Shown in pieces: positions 19,453 through 27,359 of a stretch of DNA of 64,000 nt. Origin of the DNA: Pseudomonas sp. RIT-PI-AD (lineage in GTDB: Bacteria; Pseudomonadota; Gammaproteobacteria; Pseudomonadales; Pseudomonadaceae); contig NZ_JANZKU010000010.1 of assembly GCF_025642785.1 (NCBI RefSeq), forward strand, positions 96,471 through 160,470, in the 5' to 3' direction. The notes under the pieces were generated by a model. That model searched no databases and was not told where the DNA came from. It saw nothing but the letters and a program-made list of their open reading frames with translations. Made by a program: the position numbers and the translations under genes. Position 1 is the first letter of the stretch. The number at the start of each line of letters is the position of its first letter.

Positions 19453-20451
19453 ATGAAACGCCTGACCGATACCCCGTTTTCCGTTCTCGACCTGGCCCCG
19501 ATCCGCGACGACGGTGGCCCGGCGCAAGCCATGCACAACTCCCTGGCCCTGGCCCAGCACGTGGAGAAGCTTGGCTTCAGCCGCTACTGGGTCGCCGAGC
19601 ACCACAACATGGACGGCATCGCCAGCTCGGCCACCTCCGTGTTGCTGGGTTACCTGGCCGCCGGCACCCACCGCCTGCGCCTGGGCTCGGGCGGCGTCAT
19701 GCTGCCCAACCACGCGCCGCTGGTGATCGCCGAGCAGTTCGGCACCCTCGCCACCCTCTATCCCGGCCGCATCGAACTCGGCCTGGGCCGGGCGCCCGGT
19801 GCCGACCAGGCCACCGCGCGGGCCCTGCGCCGCGAGCGGTCGGGCAGCGCCGACGACTTCCCCCAGGACGTCGAGGAGCTGCAAGCCCTGCTCGGCCCGC
19901 GGCAGCCGGGGCAGCGGGTGATCGCCATGCCCGGCGTCGATACCGGCGTGCCCATCTGGCTGCTCGGCTCGAGCCTGTTCAGCGCGCAGCTGGCCGGCGA
20001 GAAAGGCCTGCCCTACGCCTTCGCCTCGCACTTCGCGCCGCGTTACATGCATGAGGCGATCCGCGTCTATCGCAATCACTTCAAGCCTTCGGCGACCCTC
20101 GACAAGCCCTACGTGATGCTCGGCGTGCCCCTGGTGGCGGCGCCCACCGACGAAGAGGCGGAACACCTCGCCACCAGCGTCTACCAGCGCATCCTCGCCC
20201 TGATGCGCGGCGAAAGCCTGGTGCTGCGGCCGCCGGTGGAGAGCATGGCCGGCCGCTGGCTGCCCCATGAGAAAGAGGCGGTGGGCAGCTTCCTCGCCCT
20301 GGCGATGATCGGCGGCCCGGAGAAGATCCGCGCCAAGCTGGAGGTCCTGCTGGAGCAGACCGAGGCCGACGAGTTGATCTTCACCTGCGACCTCTACGAA
20401 CACGCCGATCGCCTGCGCGCCTTCGACATCCTGGCCAGCCTGCGGCACTGA
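19453..20451 (+). CDS. LLM-class flavin-dependent oxidoreductase (YhbW-like)
   Basis: 332 residues, the length of the single-subunit bacterial-luciferase-like family that uses FMN. Family phrases are present: [53 protein letters not shown] and [20 protein letters not shown]. The substrate is not predictable from sequence. The start follows GAGGAG by 8 bp; a frame extending to 19204 is non-coding. The gene appears monocistronic between a DUF1161 gene and osmC, the same neighbourhood I remember from P. aeruginosa. Confidence 0.9.
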   Translation: MKRLTDTPFSVLDLAPIRDDGGPAQAMHNSLALAQHVEKLGFSRYWVAEHHNMDGIASSATSVLLGYLAAGTHRLRLGSGGVMLPNHAPLVIAEQFGTLATLYPGRIELGLGRAPGADQATARALRRERSGSADDFPQDVEELQALLGPRQPGQRVIAMPGVDTGVPIWLLGSSLFSAQLAGEKGLPYAFASHFAPRYMHEAIRVYRNHFKPSATLDKPYVMLGVPLVAAPTDEEAEHLATSVYQRILALMRGESLVLRPPVESMAGRWLPHEKEAVGSFLALAMIGGPEKIRAKLEVLLEQTEADELIFTCDLYEHADRLRAFDILASLRH

Positions 20452-20536
20452 GGCGAGCGGTCGGTCCGGGGCGCCGAACTTATCGGCGCAACCTTCCTCT
20501 CACTCTGAACGACTCATGTACATAAGGAGAAACCGC

Positions 20537-20968
20537 ATGGCGATCAAGAAAACCGCAACCGCTCATTGGGAAGGCGGCATCAAGGACGGCAAGGGCACGA
20601 TTTCCACTCAGAGCGGCGCATTGAAGAGCAATCCCTACGGCTTCAATACCCGTTTCGAGGGCCAGCCCGGGACCAACCCCGAGGAACTGATCGGCGCCGC
20701 CCATGCCGGCTGCTTCTCCATGGCCCTGTCCCTGCAACTGGGCGAGGCCGGCATGACCGCGCAGAGCATCGACACCAAGGCCGAAGTGACCCTGGAGAAG
20801 GATGCCGAGGGTTTCACCATCACCGCGGTGCACCTGACCCTGGTGGCCAAGATTCCCGGCGCCGATCGGGAGAAGTTCCAGCAGGCGGTGGACGCGGCGA
20901 AGACCGGCTGCCCGGTCAGCAAGGTGCTGAACGCGGACATCACCCTGGAAGCGACGCTGGAAAACTGA
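20537..20968 (+). CDS. osmC: OsmC organic hydroperoxide reductase
   Basis: 143 residues. The two peroxidatic and resolving cysteines are Cys59 (AAHAGCFSMALS) and Cys125 (KTGCPVSKVL). The NPEELIGAAHAGCFSMAL phrase identifies the OsmC rather than the Ohr branch. The enzyme reduces organic and fatty-acid hydroperoxides in the cytoplasm; in related bacteria it is induced by osmotic stress and stationary phase. Start MAIKKT follows AAGGAG; the extension seven codons upstream would place the ribosome site inside the gene. A GC hairpin follows the stop. Confidence 0.95.
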   Translation: MAIKKTATAHWEGGIKDGKGTISTQSGALKSNPYGFNTRFEGQPGTNPEELIGAAHAGCFSMALSLQLGEAGMTAQSIDTKAEVTLEKDAEGFTITAVHLTLVAKIPGADREKFQQAVDAAKTGCPVSKVLNADITLEATLEN

Positions 20969-20983
20969 GCCTAAACCGGCGAG

Positions 20984-21004
20984 GCGGCCCCGTCGGGGCC
21001 GCTT
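20984..21004. terminator. GC-rich hairpin between convergent osmC and lipoprotein gene
   Basis: Perfect arms GCGGCCCC and GGGGCCGC around a 3-base loop lie 15 bp after the osmC stop and 8 bp before the end of the convergent lipoprotein gene. The T run is only two bases, so termination is plausible but not certain. Confidence 0.5.
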
Positions 21005-21011
21005 GCCAGGG

Positions 21012-21443
21012 TCAGATCGGCCCGCAGCGCAAAACCTCGGCCCGTGCCAGCAGACGGCGCTGGGCATCGAACAGATATCCCTGCGCCTTGAGCACCAGCG
21101 GCCGCACTTCCAGCCGGTAGCGTTGCCCGGCGACGAACCCTTCGTAACTCACCCGCAATTGGCAGGTGATCTGCATCGACTCGCTGACGCCGTCACGGCT
21201 GGCGCTGTTCACTTCGTATTGATAACGCACCTGCAATTCGTGGGCGCCCGGCGCGACCTGGAAATAACGGGCGTCGCCGGCCGGTTGCCCGTCCTGGCGG
21301 GTGGCGCTGACGGTCTGCCCCGGCGTGGCATAGACGTCGATCCAGGCCTGTTGGGGGTCCGGCGTCGGCAGGGTCGAGCTGGCGCAGGCGCTCAGGCCGA
21401 GCGCGATCAGCGGAAAAACGCGGTGGATGGAAGCGCGGCTCAT
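21012..21443 (-). CDS. Putative lipoprotein, paralogue A
   Basis: 143 residues from MSRASIHRV. A lipoprotein signal peptide with lipobox LSAC places Cys at about residue 21. The mature part begins with a Ser/Thr/Pro linker and the phrase DPQQAWIDVYATPGQTV, then DARYFQVAPGAHELQVRYQY, and ends in a Cys. The following gene-sized frame at 21499 encodes a clear paralogue with the same phrases. The family is unknown to me. The QVAPGAHELQV wording resembles proteins with a PEGA-like beta-sandwich. Probably attached to an envelope membrane. Confidence 0.8.
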   Translation of the reverse strand: MSRASIHRVFPLIALGLSACASSTLPTPDPQQAWIDVYATPGQTVSATRQDGQPAGDARYFQVAPGAHELQVRYQYEVNSASRDGVSESMQITCQLRVSYEGFVAGQRYRLEVRPLVLKAQGYLFDAQRRLLARAEVLRCGPI

Positions 21444-21498
21444 CGGATGATCCCTCGTGGAAAAACACCGAGCATACGCGAGCGTCGCCGCCGCCCGG

Positions 21499-21912
21499 TC
21501 AGACATCGCCGCAGCGGCCCTCCCGCCCGCGCGCCACCGCATTGCCGCTTTCGTCGTACAACTGCGCCCAGGGCCGGAAACCGAAGCTGCCGGTGGCCAG
21601 CCGATAGCGTCGCCCGGCATCGAACCCGTCGTAGTCCAGGGTCAGCAGGCAGGTGCGCGACAGGCCCGCGCTATCCGGACCGACGTTGGCCGGGTCGACG
21701 TCGAATTGCAGCCGTACCTGCAAGGCGTGTTCGCCCGGGGTGACCTGGAAGTAGCGATCGTCCTCCAGCGGACGCTCGTCCACCTCGGTGGCTTGCAGGG
21801 TATTGCCGGCCTTGTCGTGGAGTTCGATCCAGGCCTGGTCGGGGTCCGGGCGTGGCAGCAGGGAACAGGCGCCGAGCGCCGGGAACAGGCAGTACAGCAA
21901 GGGCTTGCGCAT
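21499..21912 (-). CDS. Putative lipoprotein, paralogue B
   Basis: 137 residues with lipobox LGAC (Cys about residue 16). The mature domain repeats the pattern of the downstream paralogue A: DPDQAWIELHDKAGNTL, DDRYFQVTPGEHALQVRLQF, a mid-chain Cys in SRTCLLTLDYDGFDAGRRYR and a final Cys in GRCGDV, suggesting a disulphide. It is the first of two tandem genes and is divergent from the aminopeptidase-like lipoprotein gene at 21983. Function unknown; tandem duplication is evident. Confidence 0.82.
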   Translation of the reverse strand: MRKPLLYCLFPALGACSLLPRPDPDQAWIELHDKAGNTLQATEVDERPLEDDRYFQVTPGEHALQVRLQFDVDPANVGPDSAGLSRTCLLTLDYDGFDAGRRYRLATGSFGFRPWAQLYDESGNAVARGREGRCGDV

Positions 21913-21982
21913 GATTTTTCTCCCAAGAGGGGGCGGCTGCGCCGGGCTGGAGAGACGCCGCGAGTTCGGGTAGGGTCGGCGG

Positions 21983-23104
21983 ATGATCCCCGCCCGCTTC
22001 GTTGCCTCTCTCGACCTTCCCCGCCGCCTCGCGGTTCCGCTGGCGCTCGCCGCCCTGCTGAACGGCTGCGCCAGCCTCGACTACTACGCCCACCTGGCCC
22101 AGGGGCAGTTCGACCTGCTGCGCGTCCGACAGCCGATCGCCGAGGTCCTCGCCGAGCACCCGCAGGATCCCGTGCTGCAACGGCGTCTGGGGCTGGCCGT
22201 GCAGGCGCGCGCCTTCGCCAGCGCCCGGCTGGGCTTGCCGGACAACCGCAGTTATCGGCTGTACGCCGATATCCACCGGCCGTTCGTGGTGTGGAACCTG
22301 TTCGCCACCGAAGCCTATTCCCTGACCCCGCGCCTGCAGTGTTTCCCCATCGCCGGCTGCGTCGCCTACCGGGGGTACTACCAGCCCGGTCGCGCGCGCG
22401 GTGCCGCCGCGCTGCTGCGCCAGGAAGGCCTGGACACCTACATCGGCGGTGTCGAGGCCTATTCCACCCTGGGCTGGTTCGACGATCCTATCCTCAGCCC
22501 GATGCTGCGCTGGGACGACGATCGCCTGGCCTCGGTGATCTTCCACGAGCTGGCGCACCAGCGCTTCTACCTGCGCGACGACACCGCCTTCAATGAGTCC
22601 TTCGCCAGCTTCGTCGAGCAGGAGGGGCTGCGCCAGTGGCACCGCGACCGTGGCCTGGCGGAAGCCGAGGACGGGCGCGCCCGGCGGAGCGCGGCGTTCA
22701 CCGCACTGGTCCTGGCGTGTCGCGAACGGCTGGAAGCGCTCTACGCCAGCGGCCTGCCGGAGGCCGCGATGGGCGTCGCCAAGCAAGCCGAGTTCGATCG
22801 CCTGCGGCGCGACTACCGCACCCTGCGCGACGAACACTGGCAAGGCTATAGCGGCTACGACACCTGGATCGAGGGTCCGCTGAACAACGCCAAGTTGTTG
22901 CCGTTCGGCCTCTACGATCAATGGGTGCCGGCGTTCGCCGCGCTGTTCGCCGAGGTCGACGGCGATTGGCCGCGCTTCTATGGACGGGTCGAGGCGCTCG
23001 GCGAGCTGTCCGACGCCTCGCGCCAGCGCGCTCTGGAGAGGTTGGCCGGCCGCGCGACGAACTCGCCGCCCGCGGCCCCGGTCGAACGCTCAGGAGCGAC
23101 CTGA
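21983..23104 (+). CDS. Putative zinc aminopeptidase-family lipoprotein (PF10023-like)
   Basis: 373 residues with a long N-terminal signal ending in lipobox LNGC (Cys about residue 29). The central part holds the zinc-peptidase motif HELAHQ (HExxH) followed by FNESFASFVEQEG, where the Glu residues could complete the metal site. The phrases YYAHLAQGQFDLL and STLGWFDDPILSPML are typical of the predicted aminopeptidase family PF10023. Activity is inferred from motif only. It sits between the paralogous lipoproteins (divergent) and DUF1161 copy 2, which starts 30 bp downstream and may be cotranscribed. Confidence 0.85.
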   Translation: MIPARFVASLDLPRRLAVPLALAALLNGCASLDYYAHLAQGQFDLLRVRQPIAEVLAEHPQDPVLQRRLGLAVQARAFASARLGLPDNRSYRLYADIHRPFVVWNLFATEAYSLTPRLQCFPIAGCVAYRGYYQPGRARGAAALLRQEGLDTYIGGVEAYSTLGWFDDPILSPMLRWDDDRLASVIFHELAHQRFYLRDDTAFNESFASFVEQEGLRQWHRDRGLAEAEDGRARRSAAFTALVLACRERLEALYASGLPEAAMGVAKQAEFDRLRRDYRTLRDEHWQGYSGYDTWIEGPLNNAKLLPFGLYDQWVPAFAALFAEVDGDWPRFYGRVEALGELSDASRQRALERLAGRATNSPPAAPVERSGAT

Positions 23105-23134
23105 AACGCCAGGCGCCCTTCACAAGGAAAGATC

Positions 23135-23365
23135 ATGAAGACGTTCGTCGTTGCCGCCCTGCTCGCCCTGGCCGCCCCCTCGCTGTGGGCGGCGCCGAAA
23201 GACTGCGAAGCGCTCAAGCAGGAAATCGAGGTGAAGATCCAGTCCACCGGCGCCACCAGCTACACCCTGGAAATCGTCCCCGCCGCCGAGGTGAAGGACC
23301 CCAACATGGTGGTCGGCAGCTGCGCCTACGGCACCCGGAAGATCATCTACCAGCGCAACGGCTGA
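23135..23365 (+). CDS. DUF1161 small periplasmic protein (copy 2)
   Basis: 76 residues. The signal peptide ends LWAA (about residue 20). The mature domain has CEALKQEIEVKIQSTGATSY, TLEIVP and VGSCAYGTRKIIYQR, closely matching the copy at 18955 with the same two Cys residues. AAGGAAAG precedes the ATG. It lies 30 bp after the aminopeptidase-like gene and may share its transcript. Function unknown. Confidence 0.88.
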   Translation: MKTFVVAALLALAAPSLWAAPKDCEALKQEIEVKIQSTGATSYTLEIVPAAEVKDPNMVVGSCAYGTRKIIYQRNG

Positions 23366-23582
23366 GCCCGGCATGTCCGGCGGGCCGTCGGACATCGCTC
23401 GGACTCGCGCCTATCGGGCGGCAGTCGATGGCTTGCGCCTATTCCCGGCAGAGCGGCGATCTGGTTTCGCAACGATCCCGTCGAGTCAGGTGCCCCTCGG
23501 GTTCGGGCATGAGCTCAGGCGCAACGGTCCGTGAAAGCCCGCTCGCTGGCGCCGCCTGGGTCTTTCAGGGCGCCCCACGGTG

Positions 23583-24227
23583 TCAGACCAGCGCCCGGTG
23601 CAGCGCGTCCAGGGTCGCGAAGTAATGCTGCGGGGCTTCCGCCAGCAATTCTTCCCGGCTGCCGAAGCCGTAGCCCACGCCGGCGGCGTGCAAGCCGTTG
23701 TGCCGCGCGCCGATCAGGTCGTGCTTGCGGTCGCCGATCATCAGGGTTTGCGTCGGGTCCAGCGCTTCCTCGGCCAGCAAGTGGGCGATCAGCTCGCGTT
23801 TGTCGGCGCGGGCGCCGTCCAGCTCGCTGCCGTAGATGACCTTGAAGTGCCGGGCGAAGTCGAAGTGCCGGGCGATTTCCCGGGCGAAGACCCAGGGCTT
23901 GGAGGTGGCGATGTAGAGCGTCCGGCCTTGCGCGCTCAGGGCCTCGAGCAACTCGTTCACTCCGGCATAAACACTGTTCTCGTAGAGCCCGGTGACCTTG
24001 AAGCGCTCGCGGTAATACCCCACCGCCTCCCAGGCCTTGGCCTCGTCGAAGCCGTAGGTGTGCATGAACGCCTGTAGCAACGGCGGCCCGATGAAATGTT
24101 CCAGCTTGGCAAGATCCGGCTCGTCGATGCCCAGCCGCCCCAGGGCGAACTGGATCGAACGGGTGATGCCCAGGCGCGGGTCGGTGAGGGTGCCGTCGAG
24201 ATCGAAGAGCAGGGTCTGGTAAGCCAT
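23583..24227 (-). CDS. HAD-family phosphatase (phosphoglycolate phosphatase-like)
   Basis: 214 residues. HAD motif I is FDLDGTLTD (nucleophile Asp9, acid Asp11). Motif II Thr/Ser lies in LYIATSKP and motif IV in MIGDRKHDLIGA, with a small helical cap between (about 20-85). Cytoplasmic; the likely substrate is a phosphorylated small molecule, but it cannot be named. Start MAYQTLLF is preferred because the longer frame adds residues before the first strand. The AT-rich island begins about 270 bp beyond its start. Confidence 0.9.
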   Translation of the reverse strand: MAYQTLLFDLDGTLTDPRLGITRSIQFALGRLGIDEPDLAKLEHFIGPPLLQAFMHTYGFDEAKAWEAVGYYRERFKVTGLYENSVYAGVNELLEALSAQGRTLYIATSKPWVFAREIARHFDFARHFKVIYGSELDGARADKRELIAHLLAEEALDPTQTLMIGDRKHDLIGARHNGLHAAGVGYGFGSREELLAEAPQHYFATLDALHRALV

Positions 24228-24496
24228 GGCGATTGACAGGTGGTGGCGAGAAAAGCCGCATCTTAGCGGTTTGAGTCGTGCATGAGTCGACGTGCCACGA
24301 GGAAGGAATCGCGACGAGGCGTCCACTGATGCCGAATCATCTGCGCGGGAACCCTCGGTTCCGAACGAAAGAGCCTGCGCTCGGTGATGCCGCGTTTAGA
24401 ACAGGCTCAGACTGCTCATTTTACAGCAGATAAACTCCGCTTCTTCGTCTGTTTTGGCCTTGCCTGTCGTTCGCGCGGTGATTGTTCGTACGGATC
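24228..24496. other. Transition zone into AT-rich island, no gene seen
   Basis: This 269-bp gap shows GC falling progressively from the HAD gene towards the island. No open frame with homology, tRNA gene, integrase site or obvious direct repeat marking an insertion boundary was seen. Confidence 0.5.
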
Positions 24497-25018
24497 CTAC
24501 TCGTAACTTTTCAGATGCTCTCTGACGTTTTTCAGGGTTTGCGCATCGGGTGCAGGGTTGTTGCGAGGGTTGAAGTCTTTATCCAAAGAGCAGGAATAAG
24601 GATTTCTCTGATGCTCATAATCGCTCTGCGTAGAGTACGCATTGGCTACCCAGCCATCTACATAACCGGGTTCTTTCCCATGGCTCAGAGTGACAATCTT
24701 TACCTTGCAGTGCTTGGAAGAAGGCGACAGAAAATAAGTAATGGAATGTCCGCTTTCGTCGTGCTTCTCCTGCGCGGGCTGATAGCTCGCGGCGTCGCAG
24801 GCGAGGTAATCGGAATGCCAAGATAGCTGCCTTTCTGCGACCAGCAAGGTGCCGTTGCATCCCCTGCCCATGCTTTGATATCGACCTTGGAAGAAAGAAG
24901 CGTCGTAGACGACTTCTCGGTAGAGATCCGTATAGAAGTCTGGCATCGTATTTTCTTGGGCATAGACAACAGTCGGGAAACGCAGGGCTGCCAGATAAAA
25001 TAGAGCCGATTTATTCAT
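24497..25018 (-). CDS. Secreted Cys-containing protein, candidate immunity protein
   Basis: 173 residues from MNKSALFYLAALRFPTVVYA, a signal peptide with cleavage after VYA. The mature domain has four Cys residues (GRGCNGT, LACDA, KHCKVK, YSCSL), enough for two disulphides, and ends in a charged tail. I recognise no named family; the spacing recalls small periplasmic binding or inhibitor domains. It overlaps the upstream hydrolase-like gene by 8 bp and is translated directly after it. Base composition is about half GC against roughly 70% around it, a sign of transfer. Role as a periplasmic immunity protein is inference from architecture and gene order. Confidence 0.6.
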   Translation of the reverse strand: MNKSALFYLAALRFPTVVYAQENTMPDFYTDLYREVVYDASFFQGRYQSMGRGCNGTLLVAERQLSWHSDYLACDAASYQPAQEKHDESGHSITYFLSPSSKHCKVKIVTLSHGKEPGYVDGWVANAYSTQSDYEHQRNPYSCSLDKDFNPRNNPAPDAQTLKNVREHLKSYE

Positions 25019-25838
25019 GATAATTTTCCAGCAAATTTCTGATAAATATGAGTTTTGCACCGTAGTGGGCGTCGCCGGAAACATTATAGAGAGCGGCAAG
25101 CGACGCGGCATCCAGCGGCTCGGTTCTATAGATCATCATTTTGCGGACGGCAGGCTGATAGCGCAGTCGGTCTCCGAGCTGAAGACGATTGGGGTGCTTT
25201 TCCGGATTAAGGCGAATGAGGGTATCAATCGTACTTTCCGTTGCTTTGGCGAGCTTGGCATAGCTATTTAAGTCCCGGGAAATTTCGACTTCCTTTATAT
25301 CTTTATCCTGTACGAATGTCGCCGTCGCAAAGGTACAACTATTCATTAAGATATAGGCTGTGGCCGCGATGATATTCTCTTTCGGATTGGCCCGTATATT
25401 GGCGATATTCAGGTATCGATACTCGGGGGGAATTATGAGCTCGGCTATTGCTTTCCAATGCGCGTCGTGCCCCAAGACGTCGTCTATGGCTCTGTCGCCG
25501 GAATTACCGATTTGCATCGGACGGCTGTTCCACTGGGTGTTATTTTGTACCGCATGCACTTCGGTACAGGCTATGGTTTTCAACCATATTGCGTCGATCA
25601 TGGGCGAGCATGAATAAGGATAGGGCTGAGGGCTTTGCCTGGCGAGGTGGTAGGTATTAAATGCTGCTGAAATTTCGCAAAAAAGGGGATCGTGTTGATG
25701 CCATTGTGGATGCCTCTTCAGTGAAGTTGCGCGATCGAATTTCCAGATATCCAATTTGTCCGCTGAGGCATTGTATTTGAATCGTGTTACCGGATTTCTT
25801 GTGCGTACATGGACTTGAATGTTTTCAATGCTTTCCAC
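25011..25838 (-). CDS. Candidate peptidoglycan-hydrolase effector (transglycosylase-like plus LysM-like)
   Basis: 275 residues from a GTG preceded by GGAGGAG. There is no signal peptide. The central part (about 78-165) has IDAIWLKTIACTEVHAVQ, then RPMQIGNSGDRAIDDVLG and NIRANPKENIIAATAYILM, which resembles lysozyme-like lytic transglycosylases (an MQIG motif after a candidate catalytic Glu93, then a helix with repeated Ala). Residues about 182-228 (YAKLAKATESTIDTLIRL, then LQLGDRLRY) look like a LysM domain that binds glycan. Wall-degrading domains without an export signal, coupled to a secreted Cys-containing protein, are the pattern of type VI effectors with immunity partners. Assignment is by eye. 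Confidence 0.6.
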   Translation of the reverse strand: MESIENIQVHVRTRNPVTRFKYNASADKLDIWKFDRATSLKRHPQWHQHDPLFCEISAAFNTYHLARQSPQPYPYSCSPMIDAIWLKTIACTEVHAVQNNTQWNSRPMQIGNSGDRAIDDVLGHDAHWKAIAELIIPPEYRYLNIANIRANPKENIIAATAYILMNSCTFATATFVQDKDIKEVEISRDLNSYAKLAKATESTIDTLIRLNPEKHPNRLQLGDRLRYQPAVRKMMIYRTEPLDAASLAALYNVSGDAHYGAKLIFIRNLLENYHE

Positions 25839-26261
25839 GTAAACTCCTCCCTGTAAACAAACGGCGTTGACTGAATCGTTCAGCCAGGCGGCGATTTTAC
25901 CGCTTTGATTTCGCTCCTTACTGTGAGGACTGCCACAGTCATGTCATGGGTTGTAGCGGGCGAGGAGCGCTTGCCACGTTTGGGTTCGCCGTCGAAGGAC
26001 GGCGGAGCCTGATGCCGGTGGCCGTTTCGCTGAGTTCCAGGCGAACCGTTCGGTTATCGCCCGCCACGATCAAGCCGATTCGGCTCGATCCGCGTATGGC
26101 TGGCTGCGAAGTCGATCCCGTTCCCCCGGCGTTGGCTTCTGTGCGAGCGGCGCGCCGGTTGGTGGCGCTTCGGGATCGGCTCCGCCGCCCGTGGCCGTGG
26201 CGAATGCCTCAGCGGGTTCGAGGGGTATCCTGCGGCGGAGCCCTTTTTGCAGGTATCACGA
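25839..26261. other. Intergenic stretch upstream of island and NUDIX pseudogene
   Basis: This 423-bp gap contains the ribosome site for the hydrolase-like gene (about 25844-25851, minus strand) and an AT-rich patch to about 25940 that should hold its promoter. Beyond that the DNA returns to high GC and runs to the NUDIX pseudogene. Open frames here are short or shadows; no further gene was recognised. Confidence 0.5.
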
Positions 26262-26683
26262 ATGATCGTTCCCCCCTTCAACGGCGCCAAGCTCGCCCTG
26301 CTGCTGGCGGACCGCATCCTGGTCTATCGGCGCGACGACAAGGCCGGCATTCCCTACCCCGACCATTGGGATCTGCCCGGCGGCGGCCGCGAGGGCGAGG
26401 AAAGCCCGGCGCAGTGCGCGCTGCGCGAGCTGGAGGAGAGTTCGCCCTGCGCCTGGCGCCGGAGCGGCTGTACTGGCAGCGACGCTACGCGGGCGTGCGG
26501 CCGCGAGCGTTGCCGAGCTATTTCCTGGTGGCGGACCTCACCGCCGCTGAGGTCGAGGCGATCCGCTTCGGTGAGGAGGGCCAGTTCTGGGAACTGATGG
26601 CCATCGATACCTTCCTCGAGCATCCCGAGGCGGTGCCCTATCTCCAGGCCCGGCTGCGCGACTACCTGGCGCAGCGCGGTTGA
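26262..26683 (+). pseudogene. NUDIX hydrolase gene broken by a one-base deletion
   Basis: Two overlapping frames together make one NUDIX protein. The first starts MIVPPFNGAKLALLLADRIL and contains most of the NUDIX box (GGREGEESPAQCALRELEE). Downstream of about 26432-26440 the homologous sequence continues in the next frame with EFALRLAPERLYWQRRYAGV and ends DYLAQRG. Restoring one G in the GGAGGAG run gives a 140-residue protein. As written, the protein loses its C-terminal half. This may be a real inactivating mutation or a sequencing error in a short repeat. Members remove nucleoside diphosphates or related compounds. Confidence 0.8.
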
Positions 26684-26693
26684 GGCCGCGCCG

Positions 26694-27236
26694 TCAGCGG
26701 TCGTAGCCCTCGGCCAGGTGCAGGTCCTTGAGTTTCACGTAGTTGCCCGCGGTGTAGGCGAAGAAGGCGCGCTCCTTCTCGGTCAGCGGCCGCACCTGCT
26801 TCACCGGGCTGCCGACGTAGAGGAAGCCGCTCTCCAGGCGCTTGCCCGGCGGCACCAGGCTGCCGGCGCCGATGATCACCTCGCTCTCCACCACCGCGCC
26901 GTCCATGACGATGCTGCCCATGCCGACCAGGATGCGGTCGCCGAGGGTGCAGCCGTGCAGGGTCACCTTGTGGCCGACGGTGACCTCGTCGCCGAGGGTC
27001 AGCGGGAAGCCGGCGGGGTTGAAGGGGCCGGCGTGGGTGATGTGCAGGACGCTGCCGTCCTGGATGCTGGTGCGCGCGCCGATGTGGATGCGCTGCATGT
27101 CGCCACGGATCACCGTGAGCGGCCAGACCGAGCTGTCCTCGCCCAGGGTCACGTCGCCGATGACCACGGCGGAGGCGTCGACGAACACCCGTTCGCCGAG
27201 CTGGGGCGCCTGGCCCCGGTAATTCCGAATCGTCAC
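26694..27236 (-). CDS. Gamma-class carbonic anhydrase-like hexapeptide protein (YrdA/PaaY family)
   Basis: About 180 residues from a GTG, giving VTIRNYRGQAPQLGERVFVD, the usual family beginning. The left-handed beta-helix repeats are visible (SSVWPLTVIRGDMQRIHIGA, TSIQDGSVLHITHAGPFNPA, EVTVGHKVTLHGCTLGDRIL), including the His residues that bind metal in YrdA. The helix closes with GSPVKQVRPLTEKERAFFAY. Trimeric and cytoplasmic; carbonic anhydrase activity has been shown for few relatives. It is divergent from prlC, the order I recall in P. aeruginosa. An extended upstream reading is spurious. Confidence 0.92.
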   Translation of the reverse strand: MTIRNYRGQAPQLGERVFVDASAVVIGDVTLGEDSSVWPLTVIRGDMQRIHIGARTSIQDGSVLHITHAGPFNPAGFPLTLGDEVTVGHKVTLHGCTLGDRILVGMGSIVMDGAVVESEVIIGAGSLVPPGKRLESGFLYVGSPVKQVRPLTEKERAFFAYTAGNYVKLKDLHLAEGYDR

Positions 27237-27359
27237 GATAGAAACCTCTCGGGCTGCGGTGTCAGCCGATTCTAAATTAAGATGCGGGCCATGCAGGGTG
27301 TGAGAACGCCACCGGGTTGTGGTCACACCCTTACTCTTTTCCGTACGCAGGTGAATGCC

